Part shown: positions 20,501 to 27,749 of the stretch, in pieces
How the letters are laid out: every line of letters begins with the position of its first letter
How positions within the stretch are numbered: the stretch's first letter is position 1
Program-made: the position numbers and the translations under genes
Assembly (NCBI GenBank): GCA_021527695.1
Contig: JAKFAO010000003.1
Coordinates: forward strand, 558,001 to 622,000
Reading direction: 5' to 3'
From: Naematelia aurantialba
Lineage: Eukaryota > Basidiomycota > Tremellomycetes > Tremellales > Naemateliaceae
Length of the DNA: 64,000 nucleotides
The notes under the pieces: model-generated
The model's input: only the letters and a program-made list of their open reading frames with translations
Told to the model about the DNA's origin: nothing
The model's database searches: none

Positions 20501-21863
20501 GATCGAGCCTGCTGCGGCTGAACAGACCTCTCAACCGCGAAAGCCGACGCTTGCGGCCTTCTACTCGACCACTTGTTCCTAGGACAGGCGTGGAGCCCGA
20601 AAAGAACGTCCTACTGCGATTCCACATGGCCCGGACAGGTGACTGCGATGGCTGCTGCTGTTGCTGCTGCCACTGCCGCTGTGTGGCACCGTGAGTTCCG
20701 TCAGTCGCCCACAGGGCCAATGGATCGTCGTCTACGTCCGCCAGTCCTCGGCTGGTCGGTCGCCGGAACCAATCCCAACGCGACGACCGCCCTCTCTGAG
20801 GACCTCCTGCCCATCCTTCTCCCAGGCCGACCACGCCTGGCGCCGATCGCAGCGCCTGATTCACGGGTGATCGATGTGTTTCGGCATACCCCCGGATCTC
20901 ATCTTCGTCGTGCTCGGATTCAGGCTCGGGGTTGTGTAGGAAGACCGGCGATGCCGACGCACTGACCGCACTGACCGGGCCGCTCGGCTGCGCCCTGGGA
21001 GTAGACGGGGGCCGGCCGCCGAGGCGTGCATACACCGAGTTGGGCGAGGGGGGCGAGGTGGTCTCGATACGGTCAGGCTGCCGTAGGTGATCGCGAGTGA
21101 CGCCGGCGGCGTCCAAAGACACTTTGCAGCGGAGGAAGCGGTTCGGCGCGGGAATGGCACTGGCCGATAGAGCGGGTGATGGCGGACCCGAGTGAGTATG
21201 AGGAGAGAACTCGGGCTCGGCGTTACCTGGAGTCTGGGACTGTGAGTAGAGTGTCGCGTGGGACTGCGAGTAGAGTGGTGTCGAGTGGGACCGCGAGTAG
21301 GGTGGCCAGTGGGTCTGGGACGGCCAGGCTGGTTGCACGTGAGAGTGCTGGGAGGACAAGGACAGCCGATGTTGGCGGGACGACAGCGAGCCGTCCGATG
21401 GGGAGCACGCGTCTAACGAACGGGATGGATAGAGAAGGGATGCTGGCAGTATCGGCACGGGCGTCGAGCGAAGTGAGGGCGACGAGGGCGCATCACTGTA
21501 GTGGCTGTGGCTGTAGCTGTAGCTGTAGTTGTAGCTATAGCTGTGGCTGTGGCTGCGGGCATCTGAAGGGGACGGCGCCGAGCTCCGTAGATGCAGGGAG
21601 GGCGTCTCTGGTGAGCCGTTTGTGCGCTCAGCTACGCCACGACCTGCGGGCGAGATAGGGGACTTGGACTTGGCCGTCTCCGACTCGTCTGGGTTGCCTC
21701 GTATGTGAGGATTAGGATCCAAGCCCTCATCGTCTTCGACTTCATCCACCATCGACAGCCTGAGCTTTGCGTAGCTGCTCGGTGAGAGGGGCGCGCCCAT
21801 TCCCGCCTGCCTGCTCGCCAAAGAAGGGGAAGAGAACCCGCTAGAGGTCGATGTCGAGGTCAT
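6664..21863 (-). CDS. Large Ser-rich low-complexity protein; last intron carries the retrotransposon
   Basis: Not recognised. A frame of 1154 codons runs from ATG 21863 (MTSTSTSSGFSSPSLASRQ) to a donor gtgagt at 18400-18395, after which the frame stops at once. The sequence beyond the retrotransposon offers an acceptor (branch-like CTGAC, then gcggtag) before 6776. Joining 18401 to 6776 keeps frame and gives 36 more residues (GPVVLQEAMKAKLPNKKASV to GDC, stop at 6664), total 1191 residues. The protein is rich in Ser, Pro and Arg with many RRxS and SxSP sites, short acidic stretches and a few order-promoting patches (SYAKLRLSMVDEVEDDEGLD). It looks disordered and phospho-regulated; there is no membrane segment. 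An alternative Met lies 75 bases upstream. The last exon assignment is inference; if wrong, the protein ends at 18390. Further short introns inside the long frame cannot be excluded. Confidence 0.6.
6829..6833. repeat. Target-site duplication CAAGC, left copy
   Basis: CAAGC directly before the TG of LTR1, matching 18250-18254 after the CA of LTR3. Caution: the target itself is a CAAGC-rich repeat, so the match is weaker evidence than usual. Confidence 0.75.
6834..7246 (+). repeat. LTR1 (5' outer LTR)
   Basis: 413 bp, TG...CA ends. Contains a TATA box (TATATA, 6961-6966) and, about 35 bp downstream, AGCGATCCTCGAT (6996-7008), the likely start of R. Appears identical to LTR3. Confidence 0.93.
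6996..7262 (+). promoter_or_regulatory. Self-priming pair: transcript 5' end and primer-binding site, copy 1
   Basis: AGCGATCCTCGAT at 6996-7008, about 35 bp after the TATA box, is the exact reverse complement of ATCGAGGATCGCT at 7249-7261, two bases after the LTR end; a further U-G pair is possible. No tRNA-like TGG-starting primer site follows the LTR. In Tf1 of fission yeast the first bases of the mRNA fold back to prime reverse transcription at exactly this place, so the same mechanism is inferred. Confidence 0.8.
7297..8520 (+). CDS. Retrotransposon Gag, copy 1
   Basis: Structural capsid protein that forms the virus-like particle and binds element RNA. The start chosen is the ATG at 7297 (MSIPPSSRVTRQAARDQG), since the frame upstream runs back into the LTR. 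407 residues. A Gln-rich segment (QQQMMAYMSAIATQQQHQQW) is followed by a retrotransposon Gag core (EKLNQFIMECDLVFKLQPSR, the YLRGVALDAVRPL helix, DNFGDPDERGTARRNLKELR) and a CCHC zinc knuckle CYRCGQSGHFLPNC near the C-terminus. The pol frame overlaps its last 130 bases in the -1 frame. Copy 2 differs by only a few residues (for example NPGVQEDLEG against NSGVQEDPEG). Confidence 0.93.
   Translation: MSIPPSSRVTRQAARDQGRLNPGVQEDLEGSGSFVDFGEQIDERQEGSRRDPSPQQSPERASHTPFVPPVIDPAVFQQQMMAYMSAIATQQQHQQWERERFVRDSSSPSSNFKEPKAREPDTFNGRAPEKLNQFIMECDLVFKLQPSRYYTEEIKVTFMMSYLRGVALDAVRPLATAVPPAIELSSRDAFVRYLKDNFGDPDERGTARRNLKELRQTGTASEYFARMRELIAVLGWRDQEPIVDKAIDGLSSTMKDELARHGREFESFDELIRFVVPLDNRLRVRDQERKAESARRPEAGRAPVTKPFLPPTPSSSSATPSNLGRELQGPRPPVENSTSSSGPVPRGSLPERERERRRVENACYRCGQSGHFLPNCPLTRMGSRPLPPTPSRPSPVSGPGTKEEPKD
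8391..10430 (+). pseudogene. Retrotransposon Pol, copy 1, truncated in reverse transcriptase
   Basis: Starts in the overlap with gag and contains the protease (LLDSGASGNFID) and reverse transcriptase up to and past the YIDD box (TIYIDDILIHAS). It breaks after GIVDFPAPRTV, where 10423 is the first base of LTR2; the frame then runs two codons into the LTR and stops at 10430. RNase H, integrase and chromodomain are absent. Over the shared part it is nearly identical to the complete copy. Any integration of this copy would need the enzymes of copy 2. Confidence 0.93.
10423..10835 (+). repeat. LTR2 (inner LTR)
   Basis: 413 bp. It differs from LTR1/LTR3 at about 12 sites, clustered around the TATA-to-start segment (TATATAGAATTTACCGGATT here against TATATAGAACATACCATTTT). 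It directly abuts the broken pol at 10422 with no target duplication. The left flank base T is shared with the intact pol sequence, so the exact breakpoint is uncertain by one base. Confidence 0.93.
10584..10851 (+). promoter_or_regulatory. Self-priming pair, copy 2
   Basis: In this copy CAGCGATCCTCGAT (10584-10597) and ATCGAGGATCGCTG (10838-10851) pair perfectly over 14 bases; the extra base against copy 1 comes from a T to C difference in the LTR. The primer site follows the LTR end by two bases. Confidence 0.8.
10886..12109 (+). CDS. Retrotransposon Gag, copy 2
   Basis: 407-residue Gag of the complete unit, with the same layout as copy 1: Gln-rich segment, retrotransposon Gag core, one CCHC knuckle (CYRCGQSGHFLPNC). 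ATG 10886 is the equivalent of 7297. Substitutions against copy 1 are few and conservative and the frame is intact. Confidence 0.93.
   Translation: MSIPPSSRVTRQAARDQGRLNSGVQEDPEGSGSFVDFGEQIDERQEGSRRDPSPQQSPERASHTPFVPPVIDPAVFQQQMMAYMSAIATQQQHQQWERERFVRDSSSPSSNFKEPKAREPDTFNGRAPEKLNQFIMECDLVFKLQPSRYYTEEIKVTFMMSYLRGVALDAVRPLATAVPPAIELSSRDAFVRYLKDNFGDPDERGTARRNLKELRQTGTASEYFARMRELIAVLGWRDQEPIVDKAIDGLSSTMKDELARHGREFESFDELIRFVVPLDNRLRVRDQERKAESARRPEAGRAPLTKPFLPPTPSSSSATPSNLGRELQGPRPPVENSSSSLGPVPRGSLPERERERRRVENACYRCGQSGHFLPNCPLTRMGSRPLPPTPSRPSPVPGPGTKEEPKD
11980..12109 (+). other. gag-pol overlap, probable -1 frameshift region
   Basis: The pol frame is -1 relative to gag and the two overlap by at least 130 bases (8391-8520 in copy 1). 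Pol has no convincing independent start, so frameshifting is the likely route to a Gag-Pol product. I could not point to one clear X XXY YYZ slippery site; CTCCCAAAC near 12002 (8413 in copy 1) is the best candidate. Confidence 0.5.
11980..16341 (+). CDS. Retrotransposon Pol, complete (protease, RT, RNase H, integrase, chromodomain)
   Basis: One open frame of 1453 codons after the overlap. Order: aspartic protease (ILLDSGASGNFID); reverse transcriptase with LDLVGAYQLLRV, LKNAPAVFQ and YIDDILIH; RNase H starting VQADASLYGWGF and ending near VYRPGVHATYPDALSR; integrase with HHCC zinc finger (HESSLAGHPG through CAVCQRTKPS), first catalytic Asp in SMDFIEELPK, second in ISDRGSKFTS and the Glu in QTDGQTERVNQILEQ; a GPY-like segment (YGGPYRVMAKVGTRAYRL); and a C-terminal chromodomain (FEISGIVDSRRN, KLEYLVEWLGYEGTDEAVTW). 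The chromodomain probably guides integration to modified chromatin, as known for chromoviruses. No stop or frameshift was found, so this copy may be active. Confidence 0.96.
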   Translation: MWTIGAFPPKLSPYEDGISSTPAHSQQTFSCPRTGHQGGAKRLRDMLAAETTYPANLVLSATSLARTMDSSDSLVDIDSTKTVHSSSQDTHSSIIDKRNIPLNCGEPFRLSKDQAVVAGQLGESDSLATILLDSGASGNFIDEGFVDSEGFDKYPHTKPRRLTLFDGEPSKAGPIKWYVEAPLTVVGSTRVERFDVTRLSGADIVLGYSWLKEHGVTLDFGERLVSTRRSRMLSSSDEPIVVKIPSSPSKSMPLPMPEAKTPIATVPALDSSNSMSKPTSTSSPKSSSKPAPMLRGREESLGSIKGVVELKSAFKSKSSNRSRSKVRFREGMTPDVRIPGGVLRFPNSIPVRQPSRWISRDAPTGNREESVERLCAVDESPEFDQSFVGVETLPSFGELELTPEELDEITSQVPVTYQGYLDIFHPRWGTETLPPHREYDLKFSLKPEAKLRLAPLYELNPSQVEVLRSTIERELAAGRIRPSNSPYGSPTFFVPKKDGRSRMVVDFRRLNQATVPDAYPLPLISQIINELGQSKYFTKLDLVGAYQLLRVAPGNEHLTAFRTQLGMFESLVVRDGLKNAPAVFQHFLNEVFRDLIGRGVTIYIDDILIHASTLDELRDLTRRVFDIVRKTSLFLKASKCEFEKESVTFLGFVVSNNGVGANSEYVQGIVDFPAPRTVRQVRRFLGMASYYRRFVPHFAKIAGPLHKLTGKDVPFVWEKGQQAAFDDIKRLMTTAPVLAHFSPEFETIVQADASLYGWGFVISQINSETGHEHPVAIESGAFQGSELNYTVTEKEFLAIVMAFRRKRHLLMQVKSTVITDHLNLTYWMEPRQLNPRQARWVDLLSGFDYNIVYRPGVHATYPDALSRRPDYQPGPLAEQEETLVQALPSLNESSTVTTSLSHMIRALTVVDDDGNNEDVVDGEGIDETHEADSLGDDDGGLISIEDVAEGVDEDPELEQVRVELSTEVVESEEDSSSTEGTRRLTGFCRRLGMPDGTKVEQSGRGLLRVGGRLYIPNHKDLRLKILKSRHESSLAGHPGVSKMLELVQREYCWLGLRRDVERFVRGCAVCQRTKPSRQSPHGFLQSLEIADGPWTSISMDFIEELPKSSGYNSILVVVDRLTKWAIFVPTTTRLSTAKLVDLVIDNVVTQHGFPKSIISDRGSKFTSRLWVAMNQALGTKVCLSTAFHPQTDGQTERVNQILEQYLRVFVDYNQDNWSSLLSRAAFSYNNSIHSTIKMSPFFANFGYNARWVEEIDEFESDVPPVVEKVKSLTEVHDLCKRNIELANQEYAKQYNRRRQEGPTFKVDDLVMLSLENVKTRRPMKKMDIRYGGPYRVMAKVGTRAYRLSLPESMKIHNVFHVSLLRPFRAAEFPGQSYVPPGPVEIDEEVGDSFEISGIVDSRRNRRGKLEYLVEWLGYEGTDEAVTWELAENCEGARETIEAFHLNHPEKPGP
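16443..17449 (-). CDS. Antisense spliced accessory gene inside the retrotransposon, Cys-rich zinc-finger-like
   Basis: Lies between the pol stop (101 bp away, tail to tail) and LTR3, on the opposite strand. Three exons (17278-17449, 16944-17242, 16443-16880) joined by a 35-bp and a 63-bp GT-AG intron keep frame and give 302 residues. Layout: basic N-terminus (MPATRRDASRRAS), acidic stretch (VEVVVVEDSDDEIEEIGA), Pro/Gln-rich linker with a Gln run, then CDTCLAESRTC and KCLTCASKYC, that is C-x2-C-x6-C-x8-C-x2-C-x4-C, followed by a Ser/Arg segment, a helical region (ALHELFSVVALARQNTGMTR) and a Gly-rich acidic tail. The Cys array resembles the first half of a Zn2Cys6 fungal DNA-binding domain but is not a full match. 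A (CT)n tract upstream would serve as its promoter. Function unknown; a regulator of the element or of host silencing is speculation. Confidence 0.7.
17527..17600. repeat. (GA)n microsatellite
   Basis: About 25 GA units followed by AAGA variants. Read on the minus strand it is a CT-rich tract about 75 bp upstream of the accessory gene start at 17449, where basidiomycete promoters often carry pyrimidine runs. Confidence 0.85.
17601..17836. other. Non-coding 3' segment of the element with polypurine tract
   Basis: No gene seen. The bases just before LTR3 (GGTGGGCAGAG, 17826-17836) are purine-rich and are the natural polypurine tract for plus-strand priming. Confidence 0.5.
17837..18249 (+). 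repeat. LTR3 (3' outer LTR)
   Basis: 413 bp, TG...CA ends, no difference from LTR1 found by eye, including the TATA-to-start segment where LTR2 differs most. Confidence 0.93.
18250..18362. repeat. CAAGC / CACAAGC microsatellite and right target-site duplication
   Basis: Begins with CAAGC (18250-18254), the right copy of the target duplication. It continues as a run of CACAAGC, CAAGC and CCAGCACAAG units to about 18362. Remnants of the same repeat (ACACAAGCAAG, AGCACAAGCACAG) lie left of LTR1, so the element landed inside a repeat within the host intron. Confidence 0.85.
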
Positions 21864-22709
21864 GGTGGCCTTGGTCGTCGTCGAGTCCAGCAGCGGCTGC
21901 GACTGCAAACACCGTGGGGCGACAGGCCAAGCGCTCAAAGTCGGTCAAAGAGCTCAAAGTCGCGCAACGCTGCCTTCCTTCGAGTGCCCGAGCACACTGT
22001 CTCGACCCCCTTCCGCCCTCTCGGGGAGGTGACGTCCGTTTGACGATGCTGAGCGTGACGGCCGAGATGTCAAGTGGGACACGATCTGGCATGTGCTGTC
22101 AACCTTGCAGAGTAGCCGAGTGGTCCACTACCTCCAAACTACCACCCTTCGATGCGACATCGTTCGAGCTCGATCCCACGTTATTCCCGTTACGCTCTAC
22201 GATGTCTGCCGTCATACCCGCTGAAGGGGTGGATGCCTTAGCTGGGACTCTAGCCGCCGCGGACTCACACACACTCGCTCCCACACAGGTAGACTTGCAG
22301 TTTTGACTGTTCCGTTGGGAACAGGGAAGGAGAGCGCAAGTGATAGCAAGTGATAGACTTTGCTGCATCCCGTCTCATACTCTATCACTGTTCCCCTCTT
22401 TCCCCTGACCCGAACAAACGGGCTGGTGCGCCGCCCAACCGCCCGCAAGCCCGGGACTGCTGTCTCCCCCCTTGGTCGGCAGCAAATGGGGAGGAACCTT
22501 ATGTTACGACGTCGCTGTCGTCCGCCCGCAGGACGACCGTATGTATTCACAAGCCGGCGCAAGCAGCGGAATCCTCCCACATGTGATCTGCGTGGCGAAT
22601 GTGCGAATGTGCGATTGCTTTCTTTCTGTCCGTGGTCTAGCGGTAGCTTAAAGGCTGCATAGGCCAGCCCAGGTTCTCAGATACCCACGAGTATGCATAC
22701 GACGACGCA
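21864..22709. other. Intergenic region
   Basis: Upstream region of the Ser-rich gene and downstream of the aspartic protease gene. Several open frames exist, none with recognisable protein character. Nothing supported. Confidence 0.5.
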
Positions 22710-25224
22710 TTACAACGCCCACGTCAAGATGCGCGGCACGGTGACGGCGATGGCCATTTCGGAGAAACGTCGCCCGCCGCTCCGCTCCCGCCGGCCACTA
22801 CGTAATCTGGTCGCGTCGGACATCTGCACCATAGCCTGGACTGCCGTGTTGTTGCCTTGACCTGCGCCATTCTGCCCGGCAGACGCAGACGAGGACCCCG
22901 GCACGTCTGTCCTGGCCGACAGCTCTACAGTCCGCTGCTGGACATTGGTGGTCATGTAGACATTCTTGAGAAACGTGTCTGGCGAGATCAGCGTCCCAGC
23001 AAATCCAACCACAACTGCAAACTGCAAGAGGAAGACTCTCCCACCTCCAAGCAGCCATGTCACGTCGTCGACCACCGTGCCGCTGGACAAGGACGATATG
23101 CAGTCGCCCTCGAGGTCGTTGCTGACCGGCTGGAAGATCAGGTCGCGAGCATCAATCCTCCGTCTGTCAGCCACCAGGAGCATACTAGTACGAGTAGATC
23201 GACGCTGAGACGACGGGATCATCTCACTGAAACGCCGCGTTTCCAAACGTCATCGTCACGACCGCTTCCGACGTACACGGTATCGTGAACATGCCACCAG
23301 CAGCGCTACCACCGCTGGTAAGCTGATGACGGGGCTCTATGGTAGCACTCACGCTTGAGCACCCTGAATTTGAGCGTGGAAGGCAGTGGCGTCGGCAGGC
23401 GGAGCAATCATCAGGGAAGTACCTGCGTTCGCATCAGGAAACATATATACTTTGCAGCAAGTTGCGCCGCACCCGTATCGAGGACCGCCTGGCGGGATTG
23501 CGCAGTGGATTGACCATTGACAGTCACGTCTCCCATGGCAACTTGCCAGAATCCACTCTGACTGGACACGGGGAGAGTCTGGGTCGTCGTAGGCTCAAGC
23601 TTCGAACTGTCGGCCTGTCCAAAGACGATTTCCCCATCATTCTCCCCATCAGCTGTCACCTTGGTCAGTCATGTCTGAATCCTATTCAGTCTGTCGTATG
23701 ACCCACCAACACGACCGAGGGCAAATCCCATGATGGCTCGATCGACTTGTCCGGCGGCAGCCAGCGCCTCGATCGGAGTCTCCGTCTTCTGCTGGGACAG
23801 AGTCTACGGCAATGAGCTGGAGCTAAGCTGGAGCTGAACTGGAGCCAGAGCTGAACTAGAGAACCGGCATCCGGAGCCCACGACGCACGGAAAATGAAAG
23901 GCCCATGAGACCGTCAAACGGGATCTGCGCAGCGGAGAACTGTTGAGATTCCTGTTGCGTATAAGCGTCGACGAGCGTTTGGCAAGAGTTTGGCCTACAT
24001 CGGTGGTGACGCCAAAGACGTGATTCTCAAGCGTCATCCCTGCGATGCTCATGGTATCGCTACAGAGGGTGCCGGCGACATTACCGGCGCCATACGTGAC
24101 AGAGAATGGTGTGTCTGATGCGTCTTGTATGCTCAGTTCCTGGGCAGTTGCATTGCATGACTCAGCTCACTGAACGTCGAGGAAACGTCAGAGCCGAGCG
24201 CTTGATGTGGTCCGCATTGGGTTTGTCCACATGTTCTAAACGGGCATTTCAGCTTCCAAATGAGGCATCACGTCGTTGCCTCACGTCGAGGGAACCCATG
24301 TATCGCCAGAACCGCTGTCCATCAACATGAGGAAATCTTGCGGCGGGGTACCGAGCTGGACCGTCGCGAGATAGCCTGTACAGTGTGATCAAACACTTGG
24401 GCTGTCCCACTGGGTATAGTCGACTCACCAACATCGTTCGCCTCGATTTCATAGTTGAGGCCTCCAGAGACAAGCTTAGAGTCGGAAGGAAGGACTGAAG
24501 TGTTTTCAAGGGCCTGAAATTCCGCCTTGCTAAACCCATTGGCATTGCTACCGTCCGCTGGGCTGAGATCAGTCCAAGAGGGCCCAGAGGGCGAGCAGAA
24601 GAACCCCATACCTGAAACCGTAACGGTGGGTGTGCTTTGTTTCGCCGCACTTCCGATGTCCTCATGGACAACGCGGGTCACTGCGCCTGCGACGGCTTTG
24701 ACAGTATTGGCGGAGATCACGGCCGCCCTCGTCGTAGTCGTGTCCTGAGGCCCAACATCTAGCTGCAGCGCGTCTTCGCTCGAAGTGGGGGACACTGGGG
24801 GGAACCAAAGTCTCTTGCCGTGAGTGGTTTCGCCGCCTTCATCGTCCCTGACCGGCGGATACCACAAACGCTTCTCCTTGGCAGCGTGCTCGGCCTCGCG
24901 TCTCTGGGACACCACGTAGACATCAGCTCCTCGACCTCCAAGGTAATGAGTAGGCATAACAGACGCGTTGTACGATCTTATCTGCCAGAAGGTCCTGTGC
25001 AGGTGCTTCCCTCCCTTCTGGGAAGGATCAGCCTAACAGCGACAACCACCAGCAGTTCGGAGACGACGCACGGAACCGGTGTAGTCGCTTGATGGCAGAG
25101 TTCTGATGCCTCTGAAAGGCGAGATAGGGGTGCTGTGCTGTCTTAGTAGATCCCCTGCTTTTTCAGGACACGGGCCGGCGACCATGGATACGGTTGGAAA
25201 CAGGCAGACGTACTTCGCCATCAC
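22710..25224 (-). CDS. Secreted pepsin-type aspartic protease with Kex2-like propeptide repeats (multi-exon)
   Basis: Aspartic endopeptidase of family A1. First lobe: GYLATVQLGTPPQDFLMLMD followed by SGSGDTWVPS (about 24289-24370), with DSGS in place of the usual DTGS, then the flap region with PFSVTYGAGNVAG and VFGVTTDVGQTLA (about 23990-24105), then RAIMGFALGR (about 23720-23750). Second lobe: IVFGQADSSKL, WQVAMGDVTVNG and AVLDTGAAQLAA with the second catalytic Asp (about 23440-23640). Near the C-terminus, TWLLG joined to DTFLKNVYMTTNV across an intron at about 22970-23042 is the family's conserved closing segment. Before the catalytic domain the pro-region carries KRLWYPPV and KRLWFPPV, dibasic sites each followed by a near-identical hexapeptide. 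The start at 25224 (MMAKYVCLFPTVSMVAG) and the 5' exon joins are uncertain; the 3' end at 22710 is the stop of one frame and could shift by splicing. Confidence 0.75.
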
Positions 25225-25249
25225 GTATGTTTGGAAGTTTGCGCAGCAC

Positions 25250-26484
25250 CATCTTATGCAATTTCGGTACAGGCGATACAGGGCTCGCCTGGGAGATCAG
25301 ACAGACTGACAAGTAGCAAGAAGAGACCAGGGAGGGTGGTGGAAGGAAACATGACCAGCATGCTTGGACGGCACAGAGAGGTTGGCAAGACGTGCCCAGC
25401 ACTAGAGGCCAAGACGACCGGCCGCACGTCGGGTAAGTTACAGGGTGGTTGCTGGAAACGCTCTGGGGGGGAGGGTGCTGTCCGAAAGATCAGTCTCGTT
25501 TTTATGTCCACCATGGAGAGCAGGTTTCGGTTCCCCTCTCCCTTGACTGCATGTTGCCGTGTTGCCGTTGCTGGACAGTCGATTCCCATCAACTGCTGAG
25601 TCAGTGGAGACAAGCGGCGTCGTCAGGGCTGCGACGCGGTCAGACGATTGTTGGTCAGTAAGAGCCTTCCTGGGTTGCCGAGTGACGGATGCCATATGCT
25701 CAGTATCCAGACGATATGATGTGAACTGCGCCTGTATGTTGGTTACCAAGGCAATTGCGAGGACAAGGAGAAGCACCATGTTACCAATAGCAAGCCTATG
25801 TACGGTCGGGTTCTTAGGCGCCCAAGCTTGTAGCTGATTTCCTGCGCGCCTACACCTTTGGTAGTCTCTCCCGGCATCCTCCTGTCGGTGACCTTTGTGC
25901 AATTCGCCCACTGCCTTGCCGACGGACAAACCCACCACGATGACCTCGTCACATACCGCCTCGCAGGAGGAGATGAAAGCCGCCAGACTGCCACTGGCCT
26001 GGCGAGATCAGTGTTCCGCGTGAGTAACGCGCCAGCCCCAGACTCGAGTTGTACTCGTTCCTTCCCCCGGATTTCCGGTCCTCTCTTCTCTCGCCAACTC
26101 CCTGCATGCTATATCTGGTAGACTGCATATGGCCATACCTTCGTTCTGATTTCGCACTCGCGATAGGTGTCTATTTCTGGAGAATACCTGTTCGACACCT
26201 GCAGTCTGGGACTCCATCCATGGTACTGACTCCTCCACAGTCTGTTGATTCCCCTCAACAAATGTAGGCACAAGGAACTCTACCTGCCGTGGAAGTGCGA
26301 AGACGAGCGCCATACCTATGAAAAGTGAGTTGGTCGCCATTTTACTCTGGGCCGTCGTCCATTCCGCGCACGACTTGACATTTGGAATGCCGCTAACTCG
26401 TGCCCAAGGTGTCAATACGACGAGTAAGTGGACGACTCGACGCTCCCTCCTGGCGTGGCGCATTGCATTCAGAGTATTCGCCAA
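25250..26484 (-). CDS. Uncertain multi-exon gene or gene remnant with hydrophobic N-terminal segments
   Basis: Not recognised. Two minus-strand frames have protein-like stretches: MATNSLFIGMALVFALP with VEFLVPTFVEGNQQTVEESV (about 26215-26340), which ends in a good donor and a 42-bp candidate intron, and MVLLLVLAIALVTNIQAQ (about 25740-25780), which looks like a signal peptide or membrane anchor. I could not chain them into one frame. It may be the 5' part of the neighbouring protease locus, a separate small secreted protein, or decayed sequence. Confidence 0.25.
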
Positions 26485-26582
26485 AATTCATTCTATGGCG
26501 TTGAGCCGTGATCTCACGGATCCTTATCACACATGCCTCGCTCTAACCTTCCTACTCCTGGTCATCATCCCGTTCTAGTCGA

Positions 26583-26707
26583 GTCGTTCAGCCCCTCGCG
26601 TTCGTCTTTCCGAGTCCTTCAGTCCCTCGCGTTCGTCTAGACTAGTCCTTCAGTTCCTCGCGTTCGTCTAGACTAGTCTTTCAGTACCTCGCTTTCGTCT
26701 AGTCTCG
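26583..26707. repeat. Minisatellite, unit about 34 bp
   Basis: Four copies of a unit close to TAGTCCTTCAGTCCCTCGCGTTCGTCTAGAC, with a few substitutions. No coding role seen. Confidence 0.85.
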
Positions 26708-26844
26708 TCCAGCCCAGTCCTCCGCACGAGAAAGCAGAAGTAAGCTGATCGTCAGCTTTATCCGCCGCACAAAGCTTCTGCAGAAGCAAAAAGCAGCGGC
26801 AGCTGCGAACGGTGGCGCCGAGGACGAGTAAGAGATGTCTCGCG

Positions 26845-26960
26845 GTAGGAGGGAGGAGGGGGAGGGAGGAGGAGGAGGGGAGGGAGGAGGAGGAGGGAGG
26901 AGGGGGAGGGAGGAGGAGGAGGGGAGGGAGGAGGAGGAGGGAGGAGATAAGAGGGGAGGA
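26845..26960. repeat. Polypurine GGAGGA minisatellite
   Basis: Strand-asymmetric GGAGGGAGGAGGAG tract of about 115 bp. It is a candidate for triplex or G-quadruplex structure. Long frames across it (poly-Pro/Ser on the minus strand) are artefacts. Confidence 0.88.
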
Positions 26961-27749
26961 GAAGATAAAAGGTAGGACGGCAGCAGGGCAGAAGAGCGGC
27001 GGCGCGGAAGAGCGGAGATTGACCCGTCATGTCGCGTTGGCAATTGCAAGTCAGCGAATAGATATGGAGAAGGAGAACAGAGAGATGCGTCAAGAGATAA
27101 CGGAGGCAGACTAGACTACGCTAGATAGCACAGTAGTGTAGTCGGCCTTTGAGAGTCGCGCAAGTCGAGAGGAGAATCGCATGCATCATAGGTGATTTCT
27201 ACATCGTCCCTGGTGCCCAAACGGCATGATAGCATGCTATGGACGCTGCAGACGCTAAGATCGCTACGGGCTCTACTAATTGCTACGAAACTGTCCTAGC
27301 AATGGCGGGTGCGCACGACGCAAGCGAAAAACGCAGACGCAGGACGCAAGAAGCAAGACACGAGGAACAACAGAAGATGCAGATGGCAATGATACGAAGA
27401 CTGATACAAGCGTCGTCTTTAGTCCACAACACAACAGAAATCAGACAACATGATCCCAAGCACAAACAGGACAGCGCGCATACCATCCACGCCATGACAA
27501 CACCTCGTCCCAGGGTAACCCATACACCGCACCAGAATACTACACCACACCGGGATGATACACCGCACCAGGATAATACACCGCTCCATGCCGAACCAGA
27601 AAAACAACAGAAATTCCACCTCCCCACAACAAGCTCACCGGTACACCGAAAGCCAACCGGTACACCGAGGCCCACTATACGGCACGGATACGCCAGGACC
27701 AGACGTAGCGGACAGCGAAACAGACAACTACCACTCAGCCACTCTAGCT
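26961..27749. other. Region without a supported gene; contains a 20-bp repeat
   Basis: A plus-strand frame (27239-27937) is open for 232 codons, but its sequence is low in complexity and it runs into the end of the glucosyltransferase gene on the other strand. At 27518-27680 the unit TACACCGCACCAGGATA is repeated about five times with drift. I see no convincing gene. Confidence 0.5.

Noticed and set aside
22630..22695. tRNA-like sequence (TCCGTGGTCTAGCGGTAGC...CAGGTTCTCAG)
   Set aside because: The start looks like a tRNA 5' end with an A-box, but no acceptor or T-stem pairs and the B-box fails after GGTTC.
26699..27093. Pro/Ser-rich minus-strand frames
   Set aside because: They are products of the GGAGGA polypurine tract in every frame.
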